A stretch of DNA of 64,000 bases from Paracoccaceae bacterium (GTDB lineage Bacteria; Pseudomonadota; Alphaproteobacteria; Rhodobacterales; Rhodobacteraceae), in assembly GCA_033344815.1 (NCBI GenBank), contig JAWPMR010000001.1, forward strand, positions 3,582,136 to 3,646,135, read 5' to 3'. This document shows positions 55,014-63,294 of the stretch, piece after piece. The notes under the pieces are model-generated. The model ran no database searches. It saw only the letters and a program-made list of their open reading frames with translations, and was not told the origin of the DNA. Within the stretch, counting starts at the first letter, position 1. Every line of letters begins with the position of its first letter. The translations under genes were made by a program, and so were the position numbers.

Positions 55014-55262
55014 TTAAGTCGCTGGCGAACCTGAGTCAAGCCGTTTGAAAACGCGTTCCTCCAGCGCCTTGACGTGTTCTTCGAGGTGGCGGAAGCGCCG
55101 CTCGATTTCGTCGCTGGGCATGAAGGCCGTGCGCGAGGCGTCTTCCACCAGATTGCCCAGCACTTGAACAAAGCCCGGATCATCGCGCAGCCGCATGTTC
55201 ACCATGCGCATCAGATCGTGGTGTTCGGTCGCGGTTCTCAATGTGAGGTTTGGCAGCGGCAT
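55014..55262 (-). CDS. Small coiled-coil protein, function unknown
   Basis: 82 residues. The second half (DEIERRFRHLEEHVKALEER) is predicted coiled coil. No membrane segment or family motif is recognised. Its start region is shared with the divergent unknown gene at 55422. It may be co-transcribed with ffh, 245 bases downstream. Confidence 0.6.
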   Translation of the reverse strand: MPLPNLTLRTATEHHDLMRMVNMRLRDDPGFVQVLGNLVEDASRTAFMPSDEIERRFRHLEEHVKALEERVFKRLDSGSPAT

Positions 55263-55361
55263 CGTTGTCTCCTGTGCATACCCGATATTCGTGTTGCGAT
55301 TTGCGTATCAGAACGTATTGCGAATAGAAAGCCCATTCTTATATCCGTTGTAACACGAAAC

Positions 55362-55380
55362 GCATTGCAAAACGCAATGC
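55362..55380. promoter_or_regulatory. Palindrome GCATTGC-N5-GCAATGC upstream of an unknown gene
   Basis: Perfect 7-base inverted repeat with a five-base spacer, 41 bases before the ATG at 55422. Other ATTGCG-like words lie upstream (around 55290-55325). It has the form of an operator. Confidence 0.5.
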
Positions 55381-55421
55381 ATTCCACTGGATCGTGTTGG
55401 TAAATGTTTAAGGAGATAGCA

Positions 55422-55979
55422 ATGAACTATGCAGACGTGGAAAACTTTAACGTCGATGAGACAGCGCCGCTGATTTACATGATACATATCGATAAGGGAG
55501 AGACGCGCGATTTATTCATCGGCTCTGCTGCGCGGGGCAGTGATTTGCCACGCCAGGGGCAACTCTGGGCAGCAGAGTCGCTGCTTCAGAGCGACCCGCC
55601 CTATCCGGATTGGTTCTTTCGATGCGAACGCGTGCATTTCGCCATGGCAGAAGCCTCGCTGCTGGACCACCCGATCAAGCTGCTCCTGTTGGGAAACACG
55701 TTGCTGTCGCAGCTGGAAACAAAGCGCAGAAAACTGGAGCAGACGATGCGCCCGTCGCTGAACGTCTGCCTGCCAGATGAAACAAGCTCCATGATCGCGC
55801 GCCTCAGGATGCTCCGGTTCAAGGCGCTCGACGATTTTCGAAAGGCTGAAAGCCCCAAGGCGTTACGCGCACAAGTACCGCACCGTTGGAATGCGGCCTG
55901 CGAAGGCTACGCGGATATGAAGAGCATCAGCGTCAAGGAGGCCGAGCAAAGGCTCAAACGCAAGTTCGCGATTTTCTAG
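55422..55979 (+). CDS. Protein of unknown function with a GIY-YIG-like N-terminus
   Basis: 185 residues. The N-terminus reads PLIYMIHIDKGETRDLFIGS, which weakly recalls the GIY-YIG nuclease strands (xIYxI and xxIG). I cannot confirm the catalytic arginine and glutamate of that family. The middle is helical and charged. A ribosome site AAGGAG precedes the ATG. Upstream palindrome suggests tight regulation. No neighbour shares its direction closely. Confidence 0.65.
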   Translation: MNYADVENFNVDETAPLIYMIHIDKGETRDLFIGSAARGSDLPRQGQLWAAESLLQSDPPYPDWFFRCERVHFAMAEASLLDHPIKLLLLGNTLLSQLETKRRKLEQTMRPSLNVCLPDETSSMIARLRMLRFKALDDFRKAESPKALRAQVPHRWNAACEGYADMKSISVKEAEQRLKRKFAIF

Positions 55980-56026
55980 CGATGCGGGGCAGTTGTTTTT
56001 GGGCTGCTGCCCCGCATGATTTGCGC

Positions 56027-56605
56027 TCAGGCCGCGAGCGCGGCAATCCCGGCGTGGGCCTTGGCCATGGCTTTGTCAGAATTCGCCATCACCTGATCCG
56101 CCGCCACGATTTCAACGTCCGAAATACCGATGAATCCCATGATATGACGCAGATACCCGGAGGCAAAATCAATTTCTGAACCCACGGGCGTGCCGCCAGT
56201 GGCCAGGGCAATCACCGCGCGTTTGCCGTCCAACAGGCCCTTGGGGCCGTTTTCGGTATAGGCAAAGGTCACGCCTGCTCGTGCGATCAGATCAATCCAA
56301 GCCTTGAGAGCAGCGGGCACGCCAAAGTTATAGACCGGCGCGCCGATGACCAGAATGTCAGCGGCCTTTATCTCGGCAATCAACTCATCCGACAGCGCCA
56401 GCGCCTGTTGCTGGGCGGGCGTGCGCTGATCGACAGGTGTGAAATTGGCGTTGACCCAGGTCTCGTTGATCTGGGGCAAGGCGTCGCTCAGATCGCGCCG
56501 CAGGACCGTGCCGTCGAATTTGTCGACAATGCGCGCCGTGAGGTCGCGGGTGGTGGAGCCTGTGTGACGGGCGGAGGCATCAATGTGCAAAATGGTCTTG
56601 GTCAT
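56027..56605 (-). CDS. azoR: FMN-dependent NADH-azoreductase
   Basis: Flavodoxin-fold enzyme (192 residues) that reduces quinones and azo compounds with NADH. Family motifs: ILHIDASARHTGSTTRDLT at the N-terminus, IGAPVYNFGVPAALKAWID near 86-104, and the flavin loop ATGGTPVG. The ATG at 56605 begins MTKTILHIDAS. It is divergent from a LysR regulator that may control it. Confidence 0.92.
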   Translation of the reverse strand: MTKTILHIDASARHTGSTTRDLTARIVDKFDGTVLRRDLSDALPQINETWVNANFTPVDQRTPAQQQALALSDELIAEIKAADILVIGAPVYNFGVPAALKAWIDLIARAGVTFAYTENGPKGLLDGKRAVIALATGGTPVGSEIDFASGYLRHIMGFIGISDVEIVAADQVMANSDKAMAKAHAGIAALAA

Positions 56606-56736
56606 GTCGGATGTCCTGTTATCATTTGGGTGGATGTTTCCTGCCATGAACGTGGGGCATTGCATTATCGAACACAATTGGCGATATGTAACAACTGGTG
56701 TGCGCTTGTGCACATCCTGGAGCACGGAAGTGTGGC

Positions 56737-57615
56737 ATGGACAATTGGGACGAAATCAAAACCGCCTATCAGGTCGCCCGCATGGGCACTGTCAGCGGGG
56801 CCGCGGATGTGTTGGGCGTACATCACGCCACGGTCATCCGCCATATTGATGCATTGGAAAAACGGCTGGGCGTCAAACTGTTTCAACGTCATGCGCGCGG
56901 CTATACGGCCACGGAGGCCGGGCAGGATCTGTTGCGCGTCGCGCAGGCCACGGATGATCAGTTCAGCCAGTTGGCCGGACGCATCAAGGGGTTGGGCAAT
57001 GAGGTGTCGGGCGAGTTGGTCGTGACCTCCCTGATCAGTCTCGCCCCCCGCATGGTGCCGCTTTTGGTCAGGTTCCAGAACAAATACCCTGATGTGGTGG
57101 TGCGGTACCTGACCGGCGACCGGCTGTTTCGTCTGGAATACGGCGAGGCCCATATTGCGGTCCGCGCCGGGTCCGCGCCGGATCAGCCCGACAATGTGGT
57201 GCAGAGTTTTCACCACCAGCAAATCGGGTTGTTTGCCACCAAATCCTACCTGCGCGAGTATGGGATGCCCCAAAGTCTGGAAGATTTTGCCGATCACCGG
57301 TTTGTCGGGCATGACAGTGACACAAGCCGCGCGCCTTTCAATCGCTGGCTGCGCGCGCATATTCCGGCAGCCTCTCTGACCTTTCGGTCTACCGATACCC
57401 ATGCCCTCGAAGAAGCGGTTAAAGCCGGCGCAGGCATCGGTTTCCTGCCGCTGGTGGAGGCCCGCAAGAACATCGATCTGGTGGAGGTATTTGAGCGACA
57501 GGAGGCCTGGTCCGCGCCGCTCTGGCTGGTGACGCATGTGGATCTGCACCGCACGACAAAGGTGCAGGCGTTTCTGACCTTCCTCAAGGACGCCTCAAAG
57601 GACTGGACGCGATGA
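56737..57615 (+). CDS. LysR-family transcriptional regulator
   Basis: 292 residues. The N-terminal helix-turn-helix (AYQVARMGTVSGAADVLGVH) is followed by a substrate-binding domain of about 200 residues. The ATG at 56737 has GGAAG upstream. Divergent from azoR with a 131-base gap, so azoR is a plausible target; the inducer is unknown. The stop overlaps the transporter gene. Confidence 0.88.
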   Translation: MDNWDEIKTAYQVARMGTVSGAADVLGVHHATVIRHIDALEKRLGVKLFQRHARGYTATEAGQDLLRVAQATDDQFSQLAGRIKGLGNEVSGELVVTSLISLAPRMVPLLVRFQNKYPDVVVRYLTGDRLFRLEYGEAHIAVRAGSAPDQPDNVVQSFHHQQIGLFATKSYLREYGMPQSLEDFADHRFVGHDSDTSRAPFNRWLRAHIPAASLTFRSTDTHALEEAVKAGAGIGFLPLVEARKNIDLVEVFERQEAWSAPLWLVTHVDLHRTTKVQAFLTFLKDASKDWTR

Positions 57616-58529
57616 GTCCGGACAGGCAGGGGCATCTGGCGATGCTGACATTTTCTGCCCTGGTGGCGGGATCTTTCGCGCTGGGCGCGCAGGCGGCGAA
57701 TGAAATTGACCCGGTTGTGCTGAACGCCGTACGCTTTGTGATGGCGGCGGCGGTGATCGGTGCCGTGGCTGCAGTGACCACGGGTCTGCCCCGCGCAGCC
57801 TTTCAGGCACCCTGGCGGTACGTGGTATTGGGCGCGTCTTTCGTGCTGTATTTTGTGCTGATGTTTGAAGGGCTGAAGACGGCGGCGCCGGTGAGTGCGG
57901 CGGCAGTGTTTACCCTGACCCCGGTGATGGCGGCGGGTTTTGGCTGGCTGCTGTTGCGGCAGATCACCACGCCGCGCATGGCGCTTGCGCTGACGATTGG
58001 TGCTGCGGGCGCTTTATGGGTGATTTTTCGCGCCGATCTCGCGGCGTTGCGGGCCTTTGAGGTCGGGCGCGGCGAATTGATATTCTTTGTTGGCTGTATT
58101 GCGCATGCGTTTTACACGCCGATGGTGCGCAAACTGAACCGGGGCGAACCGGCCGTGGTCTTTACCTTTGGGGTTCTGGTCGCGGGGGCGGCCCTGCTGA
58201 TCCTTTATGCTTGGTCCGACATCTGGGCAACCGATTGGGCGGCGCTGCCCGCCATCGTCTGGATTACCCTGCTCTATATATCCATCTTTGCATCCTCGGC
58301 GACCTTCGTGCTGTTGCAATTTGCCTCGCTGCGTCTGCCAAGCGCCAAGGTCATGGCCTATACCTACCTCACGCCAAGCTGGGTGATCCTGTGGGAAATG
58401 GCGCTGGGCAATGGCGCGCCGGGTCTGGTCATTCTGGGGGGTGTGGCTCTGACCATTCTGGCGCTTTTGCTGCTGTTGCGGGACGACAGCGCGCCGCTGG
58501 TGGAACCAAAACCGCAGAACGCGCGTTAA
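57612..58529 (+). CDS. DMT-superfamily transporter, EamA type
   Basis: Inner-membrane protein of 305 residues with ten hydrophobic segments arranged as two EamA repeats. Typical segments are NAVRFVMAAAVIGAV, SAAAVFTLTPVMAAGFGWLL and YTYLTPSWVILWEM. It is coupled to the LysR gene by a four-base overlap. It probably exports a metabolite or amino acid; the substrate is unknown. Confidence 0.88.
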   Translation: MSPDRQGHLAMLTFSALVAGSFALGAQAANEIDPVVLNAVRFVMAAAVIGAVAAVTTGLPRAAFQAPWRYVVLGASFVLYFVLMFEGLKTAAPVSAAAVFTLTPVMAAGFGWLLLRQITTPRMALALTIGAAGALWVIFRADLAALRAFEVGRGELIFFVGCIAHAFYTPMVRKLNRGEPAVVFTFGVLVAGAALLILYAWSDIWATDWAALPAIVWITLLYISIFASSATFVLLQFASLRLPSAKVMAYTYLTPSWVILWEMALGNGAPGLVILGGVALTILALLLLLRDDSAPLVEPKPQNAR

Positions 58530-58558
58530 CCTGTCACACCAAAGAGAGGGAAAACAAA

Positions 58559-58627
58559 ATGCGTAGTATTATTTATCTGGTCGGTCTTGTGGTAGTTGTG
58601 ATGGCCGTGATCAATCTGGCCACCTGA
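58559..58627 (+). CDS. 22-residue membrane peptide
   Basis: A 23-codon frame reading MRSIIYLVGLVVVVMAVIN and three more residues, almost entirely one membrane helix. GAGAGGG lies eight or nine bases upstream. It lies directly after the transporter gene. I recall similar short peptides in related genomes but cannot verify this. Function unknown. Confidence 0.5.
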   Translation: MRSIIYLVGLVVVVMAVINLAT

Positions 58628-58642
58628 TACCCCCTGCGCCCT

Positions 58643-58975
58643 TCAGGCGCTTTCTTCTGGCAGTTCGGAGGCGAGAAATCGCTCGAAATCATCGAGATGA
58701 ACCGGTTCGAACTGCCCGAAGCCCTGCATCCAGACCGAGGCTGTGCGCAGGGCGTCCGGCTCCAGTTTGCACCATTTCACGCGGCCACGTTTTTCCTGAG
58801 AGATCAGACCGGCGGCCGTGAGGACACCAAGATGTTTCGAAATCGCGGCCAGTGACATCTGAAACGGCTCGGCCACGTCGGTCACGGCCATATCATCCTC
58901 CAACAACAAGGTCAGAATGGCGCGCCGGGTCGGGTCGGCGAGGGCTGCAAAGGTCTGATCGAGTGTCCGCGACAT
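58643..58975 (-). CDS. ArsR-family transcriptional regulator
   Basis: 110 residues with the ArsR winged helix (LADPTRRAILTLLLEDDMAV, then MSLAAISKHLGVLTAAGLI). The metal-binding CVC motif of ArsR/SmtB is absent, so it is probably one of the non-metal members. It stands alone between the membrane peptide and the DUF1127-like gene. Confidence 0.85.
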   Translation of the reverse strand: MSRTLDQTFAALADPTRRAILTLLLEDDMAVTDVAEPFQMSLAAISKHLGVLTAAGLISQEKRGRVKWCKLEPDALRTASVWMQGFGQFEPVHLDDFERFLASELPEESA

Positions 58976-59014
58976 GCCCCGATATAGCGTCGCCCCGCAC
59001 AGAGGGGAAGTGGG

Positions 59015-59236
59015 TCAGCCATAGGGGTGATGATGGGTTTGGGAGGGCAGAGTGAGTTTATAACGTGTGTGCTCAGCCTCCGTCAGACCGATGTCGCGCG
59101 CCAGATGTGCGTTGAGGCGGCGAATGTGCAGGCCTTTGGGAGCGGGTTTGATGCGCCTGAACACCTTCAGAACCCAATATTTGAGTGACTTTTTCGCAAT
59201 AAAATTTTGATCGCCCACGAGCGGTATATCGGTCAT
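59015..59236 (-). CDS. DUF1127-like small basic protein
   Basis: 73 residues, basic. The C-terminal segment LNAHLARDIGLTEAEHTRY carries the DUF1127/YjiS pattern (L-RDIGL). The tail has histidines. Such proteins in alphaproteobacteria are linked to RNA turnover and stress. The ATG at 59236 has AAGGAACG upstream. It is divergent from a LysR gene. Confidence 0.7.
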   Translation of the reverse strand: MTDIPLVGDQNFIAKKSLKYWVLKVFRRIKPAPKGLHIRRLNAHLARDIGLTEAEHTRYKLTLPSQTHHHPYG

Positions 59237-59315
59237 TGTTCGTTCCTTGGTTGATGTTTGACTGAAACATTCCACGAAAACGACGCCGAAATCAAAATCA
59301 ATTGCTTGACAGAGC

Positions 59316-59334
59316 ATGTGCGAAAAATGCACAT
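59316..59334. promoter_or_regulatory. Palindrome in the LysR start region
   Basis: ATGTGC-N7-GCACAT ends six bases before the ATG of the LysR gene. A TTGACA -35-like element lies at 59306-59311. The location fits autorepression by the LysR protein, perhaps with control of the divergent DUF1127-like gene. Confidence 0.5.
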
Positions 59335-59340
59335 AACCCT

Positions 59341-60237
59341 ATGTCCCGTACATTACCCCCGCTGAATGCCCTGCGCGCTTTTGAGGCCGCCGGACGTCAT
59401 GAAAGCTTTTCCCGCGCGGCGGAGGAATTGGGTGTGAGCCACTCGTCCATCAGCCGCCATGTGCGCGGGTTGGAGGATCGCCTGAACCGACAGTTGTTCC
59501 GCGATTTGCCGCGTGGCCTCGTTCTGACACAGGACGGCGTTGCCTATCTGGCGGATGTGACCCCGGCCCTGGATGCCATTGCCGACGCCACGGAGCAACT
59601 GACCGAAAGCCCCGCCGGTACGGTAAGCGTGAACAGTGAACCGCTCTTTGCGGAACGCTTCATCATTCCACGACTGGCCCGCTTTCAAAAAGCCTATCCG
59701 GATGTGGAAGTCAGGCTGGATGCGTCATCGCGGCTTGCGGATGTGGAACGCTATGAAGCCGATATCGCCATTCGCTTTGCGCATAGTGGCCGGTTGGATG
59801 TGCCTTGCGATCTGTTGAGTTCGGCGCTGATCTACCCCTATGCAGCACCGGATTTCATTGGCAAGCAGATCGCTCAGCCAGCGGATTTGTTGACACAGCC
59901 ACTGCTGCGCGACCGGATTGGCAACATCTGGAAACCCTGGTTCGCGGCGGCAGGTGTGGTGGCAGATGACCTGCCGGAAAAAGGTTGGCGGCTGAAATTC
60001 CCGCTGGCCTATGAGGCGGCCTTGAACGGGTTGGGCGTTTACCTCAGTTCGTCCGAATGCGTGTCTTTGGACGTGGCGCAGGGGCGTCTGGTGCGGTGCT
60101 TTGACATTGGCATCCGCGATGGCGCGTTTTTCCTCGTCTATGGAAGCCGGGTGATGCGGCGCGCGGCGGTGCGCCAGTTTCGCGCCTGGTTACTGGATGA
60201 AGCACGGCCGTTTCGCGACGCGGAGGCTGGCGCGTGA
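59341..60237 (+). CDS. LysR-family transcriptional regulator, GcvA type
   Basis: 298 residues. It begins MSRTLPPLNALRAFEAAGRH and has the helix-turn-helix SFSRAAEELGVSHSSISRHVR, the pattern of GcvA/AmpR-type LysR regulators. The substrate domain follows. I start at the ATG at 59341 where the domain begins; an upstream start lies within the palindrome region. Target genes are unknown. Confidence 0.9.
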   Translation: MSRTLPPLNALRAFEAAGRHESFSRAAEELGVSHSSISRHVRGLEDRLNRQLFRDLPRGLVLTQDGVAYLADVTPALDAIADATEQLTESPAGTVSVNSEPLFAERFIIPRLARFQKAYPDVEVRLDASSRLADVERYEADIAIRFAHSGRLDVPCDLLSSALIYPYAAPDFIGKQIAQPADLLTQPLLRDRIGNIWKPWFAAAGVVADDLPEKGWRLKFPLAYEAALNGLGVYLSSSECVSLDVAQGRLVRCFDIGIRDGAFFLVYGSRVMRRAAVRQFRAWLLDEARPFRDAEAGA

Positions 60238-60441
60238 AAAATCAACCAGATGGTTGAATATGCTTTTAGAGGCTTTTCCGCCGACAAGGGGCCTGCGACA
60301 TGTTGCAACGGATGTTTTGAGAATGCTTGAAGTCGATTAATATCAAAGGCTTATTGGGTTCCTGGCCGCTGCACCTGATCGGTTGACTCACGCCCCCCTG
60401 CGCAATAGCACAGGCGCAACCATCCAGAGGGGTGTTTTGAC
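60238..60441. other. LysR-atpI gap with a short inverted repeat
   Basis: About 200 bases, expected to hold the atp promoter. An inverted repeat TCAACC-N4-GGTTGA lies at 60242-60257, directly after the LysR stop, and may be a weak terminator. No clear promoter boxes were recognised. Confidence 0.5.
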
Positions 60442-60774
60442 GTGACAGAGAGTGACCAAAAGCAGCGCTTGGAGCAGCTTGAGGCCAAGATCGCAGCGGC
60501 AAAACAGGCGCAAGCACCAAAACCCCGGTCGGATGAACACTATTCTCAGGCGCAACATGCCTGGCGGATGGTGATCGAACTTGTAGCCGGTCTCGGGATC
60601 GGTTTTGGCATCGGATACGGGCTGGACTGGCTCTTTGGGACAATCCCGATCTTTCTGGTGCTGTTTACGATGCTGGGTCTGGCGGCCGGAGTGAAAACGA
60701 TGCTTCGCTCCGCGCAGGAGATGCAGGAAAACAAGATGGCCCAGGAGGCCGAAACGAAAGACGGGGAGCCCTGA
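60442..60774 (+). CDS. atpI: ATP synthase protein I
   Basis: 110 residues with an N-terminal coiled coil and two membrane segments (about 45-65 and 69-88), the AtpI/AtpZ layout. AtpI helps assemble the c-ring. The start is a GTG at 60442. It is the first gene of the F0 operon, two bases before atpB. Confidence 0.88.
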   Translation: MTESDQKQRLEQLEAKIAAAKQAQAPKPRSDEHYSQAQHAWRMVIELVAGLGIGFGIGYGLDWLFGTIPIFLVLFTMLGLAAGVKTMLRSAQEMQENKMAQEAETKDGEP

Positions 60775-60776
60775 GA

Positions 60777-61529
60777 ATGGCGACAGATGCAAGCGAAGAA
60801 GGCGGTCTGGTTTTCCACCCGATGGACCAGTTCATCATCCAGCCTTTGTTTGGAGAGGGTGCCATTGCCTGGTACACGCCGACAAATGCAGCGCTCTGGA
60901 TGGGACTTGCCATCGTCGCCGTGATCCTTCTGATGGTTGTAGGCAGCTCCAAACGCGCCGTCGTGCCCACGCGCAGCCAGTCGGTTGCTGAACTGGCCTA
61001 CGGTTTCATCTACAAGATGGTCGAGGACATTTGTGGCAAGGAGGGGCTCAAGTATTTCCCCTATATCATGACGCTGTTCATGTTCATTGTCTGCGCCAAC
61101 TTCCTCGGTCTGATCCCCACAGCCTTTACGCCGACGTCGCATTTCGCTGTGACGGTTGTGATGGCGATGGCAGTGTTCCTGACAGTCACCATTCTGGGGT
61201 TTGTCAAGAATGGCGCGGGTTTCCTGAGCCTGTTCTGGGTGTCTTCGGCACCGCTGGCGTTGCGGCCCATTCTGGCGATCATCGAATTGATTTCCTATTT
61301 TGTGCGCCCGGTCAGCCATTCCATTCGTCTGGCGGGCAACGTCATGGCGGGTCACGCGGTGATCAAGGTCTTCGCAGGCTTTGCGGTCATCACAGCGGTC
61401 AGCCCGGTGGCGATCCTCGGCATCACTGCGATGTATGGTCTGGAGGTCCTCGTGTCCTTCATTCAGGCCTACGTTTTCACCATTCTGACGTGCGTGTACC
61501 TCAAGGACGCACTTCATCCGCATCACTAA
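60777..61529 (+). CDS. atpB: F0F1 ATP synthase subunit a
   Basis: Membrane proton-channel subunit (250 residues). Five to six hydrophobic segments are visible. The essential arginine lies in [14 protein letters not shown] near 180-193. The N-terminus [13 protein letters not shown] is typical. It follows atpI closely. Confidence 0.95.
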   Translation: MATDASEEGGLVFHPMDQFIIQPLFGEGAIAWYTPTNAALWMGLAIVAVILLMVVGSSKRAVVPTRSQSVAELAYGFIYKMVEDICGKEGLKYFPYIMTLFMFIVCANFLGLIPTAFTPTSHFAVTVVMAMAVFLTVTILGFVKNGAGFLSLFWVSSAPLALRPILAIIELISYFVRPVSHSIRLAGNVMAGHAVIKVFAGFAVITAVSPVAILGITAMYGLEVLVSFIQAYVFTILTCVYLKDALHPHH

Positions 61530-61584
61530 TTCGGGCGGTTTCACCCGTTCAAATACTCAACTTCCAATCGTAAGGAGAATTCAC

Positions 61585-61809
61585 ATGGAAGGCGAACTCG
61601 CACACATCGGCGCAGGTCTGGCAGCAATCGGTTCCGGGGCAGCAGCCATCGGTGTTGGTAACGTTGCAGGCAACTACCTGGCAGGCGCATTGCGCAACCC
61701 CTCTGCCGCGGCCAGCCAAACAGCTACACTCTTCATCGGTATCGCTTTCGCAGAAGCGCTGGGGATCTTCGCATTCCTCGTCGCCCTGCTTTTGATGTTC
61801 GCTGTTTAA
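61585..61809 (+). CDS. atpE: F0F1 ATP synthase subunit c
   Basis: Proteolipid of 74 residues with two membrane helices joined by the polar loop ALRNPSAA. The proton-carrying acidic residue is E57 in [18 protein letters not shown] precedes the ATG. Confidence 0.96.
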   Translation: MEGELAHIGAGLAAIGSGAAAIGVGNVAGNYLAGALRNPSAAASQTATLFIGIAFAEALGIFAFLVALLLMFAV

Positions 61810-61836
61810 GCTTCAAACAACGATATTCCTTACGGT

Positions 61837-61864
61837 CGGGCGGCGCATTTTGATGTGCTGCCCG
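61837..61864 (+). other. Stem-loop between atpE and atpF'
   Basis: CGGGCGGCGCA pairs with TGTGCTGCCCG (two G-U pairs) around six bases. No U-run follows. It may protect the atpE transcript or slow read-through. Confidence 0.5.
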
Positions 61865-61894
61865 ATGTAACGGCCCGCCGCGCAGGAGAACGAC

Positions 61895-62422
61895 ATGGCT
61901 ACCGAAACACATAGCGCTGATGCTGCTGCCTCCGGGGGCATGCCACAGCTCGATTTCTCTACTTGGGCAAACCAGATTTTCTGGTTGGTGATCACACTGG
62001 TTGTGATTTACATGATTTTGTCGCGCGTGGCCTTGCCGCGCATTGCGGCCGTTCTGGCGGAACGTCAGGGCACGATAACAAACGATGTGGCCGCTGCCGA
62101 AGACCTGAAGGTCAAGGCACAGCAAGCCGAAGCCGCCTATGATCAGGCGTTGGCCGATGCCCGCACAGAGGCTCACCGCATCGTCGGCGAAGCAAAAGCT
62201 GAAATTCAGCAGGATCTGGATGCTGCGATCGCAAAAGCAGATGCAGAGATCGCCGCCAAAGCCGCCGAGTCCGAAAAAGCAATTGCGGAAATTCGTGCTG
62301 GCGCTGTGGAAGCTGTCAAAGAAGTCGCAGCCGAAACCGCGCAGGAAATTGTGACTGCCATGGGCGGTACAGCCGACGCGAAGGCGGTTTCTGCCGCTGT
62401 CGACACGCGTTTGAAAGGATAA
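61895..62422 (+). CDS. atpF': F0F1 ATP synthase subunit b'
   Basis: Peripheral-stalk subunit (175 residues) with one N-terminal membrane segment (about 28-45) and a long charged helix. The [20 protein letters not shown] segment matches b' of photosynthetic bacteria and other alphaproteobacteria, which have b and b' as separate genes. b follows after five bases. Confidence 0.93.
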   Translation: MATETHSADAAASGGMPQLDFSTWANQIFWLVITLVVIYMILSRVALPRIAAVLAERQGTITNDVAAAEDLKVKAQQAEAAYDQALADARTEAHRIVGEAKAEIQQDLDAAIAKADAEIAAKAAESEKAIAEIRAGAVEAVKEVAAETAQEIVTAMGGTADAKAVSAAVDTRLKG

Positions 62423-62427
62423 GCGAG

Positions 62428-62994
62428 ATGCGTTTTCAAACAGTCTTGATTGCCACTGCCGCAAGTGCAGGCGTTGCAAGCCCGGCTTTGGCCGCTGGCG
62501 GTGGTATATCCTTGAGCAATACAGATTTTGTGGTGTTCCTGGGTCTGGTCGTTTTTATCGGTATTCTGATTTATTTCAAAGTGCCGGGCCTGATCATGGG
62601 AATGCTGGACAAGCGCGCCGAGGGCATTCAGTCCGAGCTGGAAGAAGCCCGTGCGCTGCGCGAAGAAGCACAGTCGTTGCTGGCGAGCTATGAGCGCAAG
62701 CAGCGCGAAGTTCAGGATCAGGCGGACCGCATCGTGGCTGCGGCCAAGGAAGAAGCTGGCGTTGCCGCTGAGCAGGCGCGTGCTGATCTGGAAGTGTCTC
62801 TGGCGCGCCGCATGGCTGCCGCCGCCGAGCAGATCGCAACAGCCCAAAGCGCTGCCGTCAAGGAAGTGCGCGATCAATCCGTCACGGTCGCAGTTGCAGT
62901 GGCGCGCGAGATGATCGCCAAGCAAATGACCGCCGCACAGGGCAACAGCCTGATTGATGGCGCCATCGCTGAAGTGGACGCCAAGCTGCACTAG
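62428..62994 (+). CDS. atpF: F0F1 ATP synthase subunit b
   Basis: Peripheral-stalk subunit (188 residues). A signal-like hydrophobic start (to about residue 24, PALAAGG) precedes the membrane segment near 30-55, then a long heptad-rich helix (ARALREEAQSLLASYERKQR). Last gene of the F0 operon. Confidence 0.94.
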   Translation: MRFQTVLIATAASAGVASPALAAGGGISLSNTDFVVFLGLVVFIGILIYFKVPGLIMGMLDKRAEGIQSELEEARALREEAQSLLASYERKQREVQDQADRIVAAAKEEAGVAAEQARADLEVSLARRMAAAAEQIATAQSAAVKEVRDQSVTVAVAVAREMIAKQMTAAQGNSLIDGAIAEVDAKLH

Positions 62995-63000
62995 CCCAAT

Positions 63001-63018
63001 GGTGGCCTGAAGCCCACC
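63001..63018. repeat. Dispersed palindromic repeat, copy 2
   Basis: GGTGGCCTGAAGCCCACC six bases after the atpF stop, identical to the minus-strand copy at 50338-50355. Confidence 0.75.
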
Positions 63019-63294
63019 CTACGGCAGTCCCGGTCATTGGCCGGGAATGTGCATTGTGCATTGTGCGTATGCGGTGCGCTGCGCGTGTGTCAGGGCGGGA
63101 AACGCGCAAGATTATCAGGTACATTCGGTCTTGCACGGAACCGGTGCGCGCAGTCTGGATCCGCCCGGCCCGCGGCTTTTCAGGCCGCTCCGATTAAGCA
63201 GCTTCGGCATATGTGCTGACCTTCAGGGCCACCAGTGGATTGCGCCCGTTTGCATCAGGTATCGCGTCAGAGAACGGGCAGCCTTGCGGTGACC
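63019..63294. other. Gap of about 280 bases after the atp operon, no supported gene
   Basis: Holds a short direct repeat (TGTGCAT twice near 63047-63062) and small frames without ribosome sites or motifs. Probably the 3' flank shared by atpF and the convergent regulator. Confidence 0.55.

Noticed and set aside
60546-61544. 332-codon minus-strand frame opposite atpB
   Set aside because: Shadow of the ATP synthase a subunit gene.
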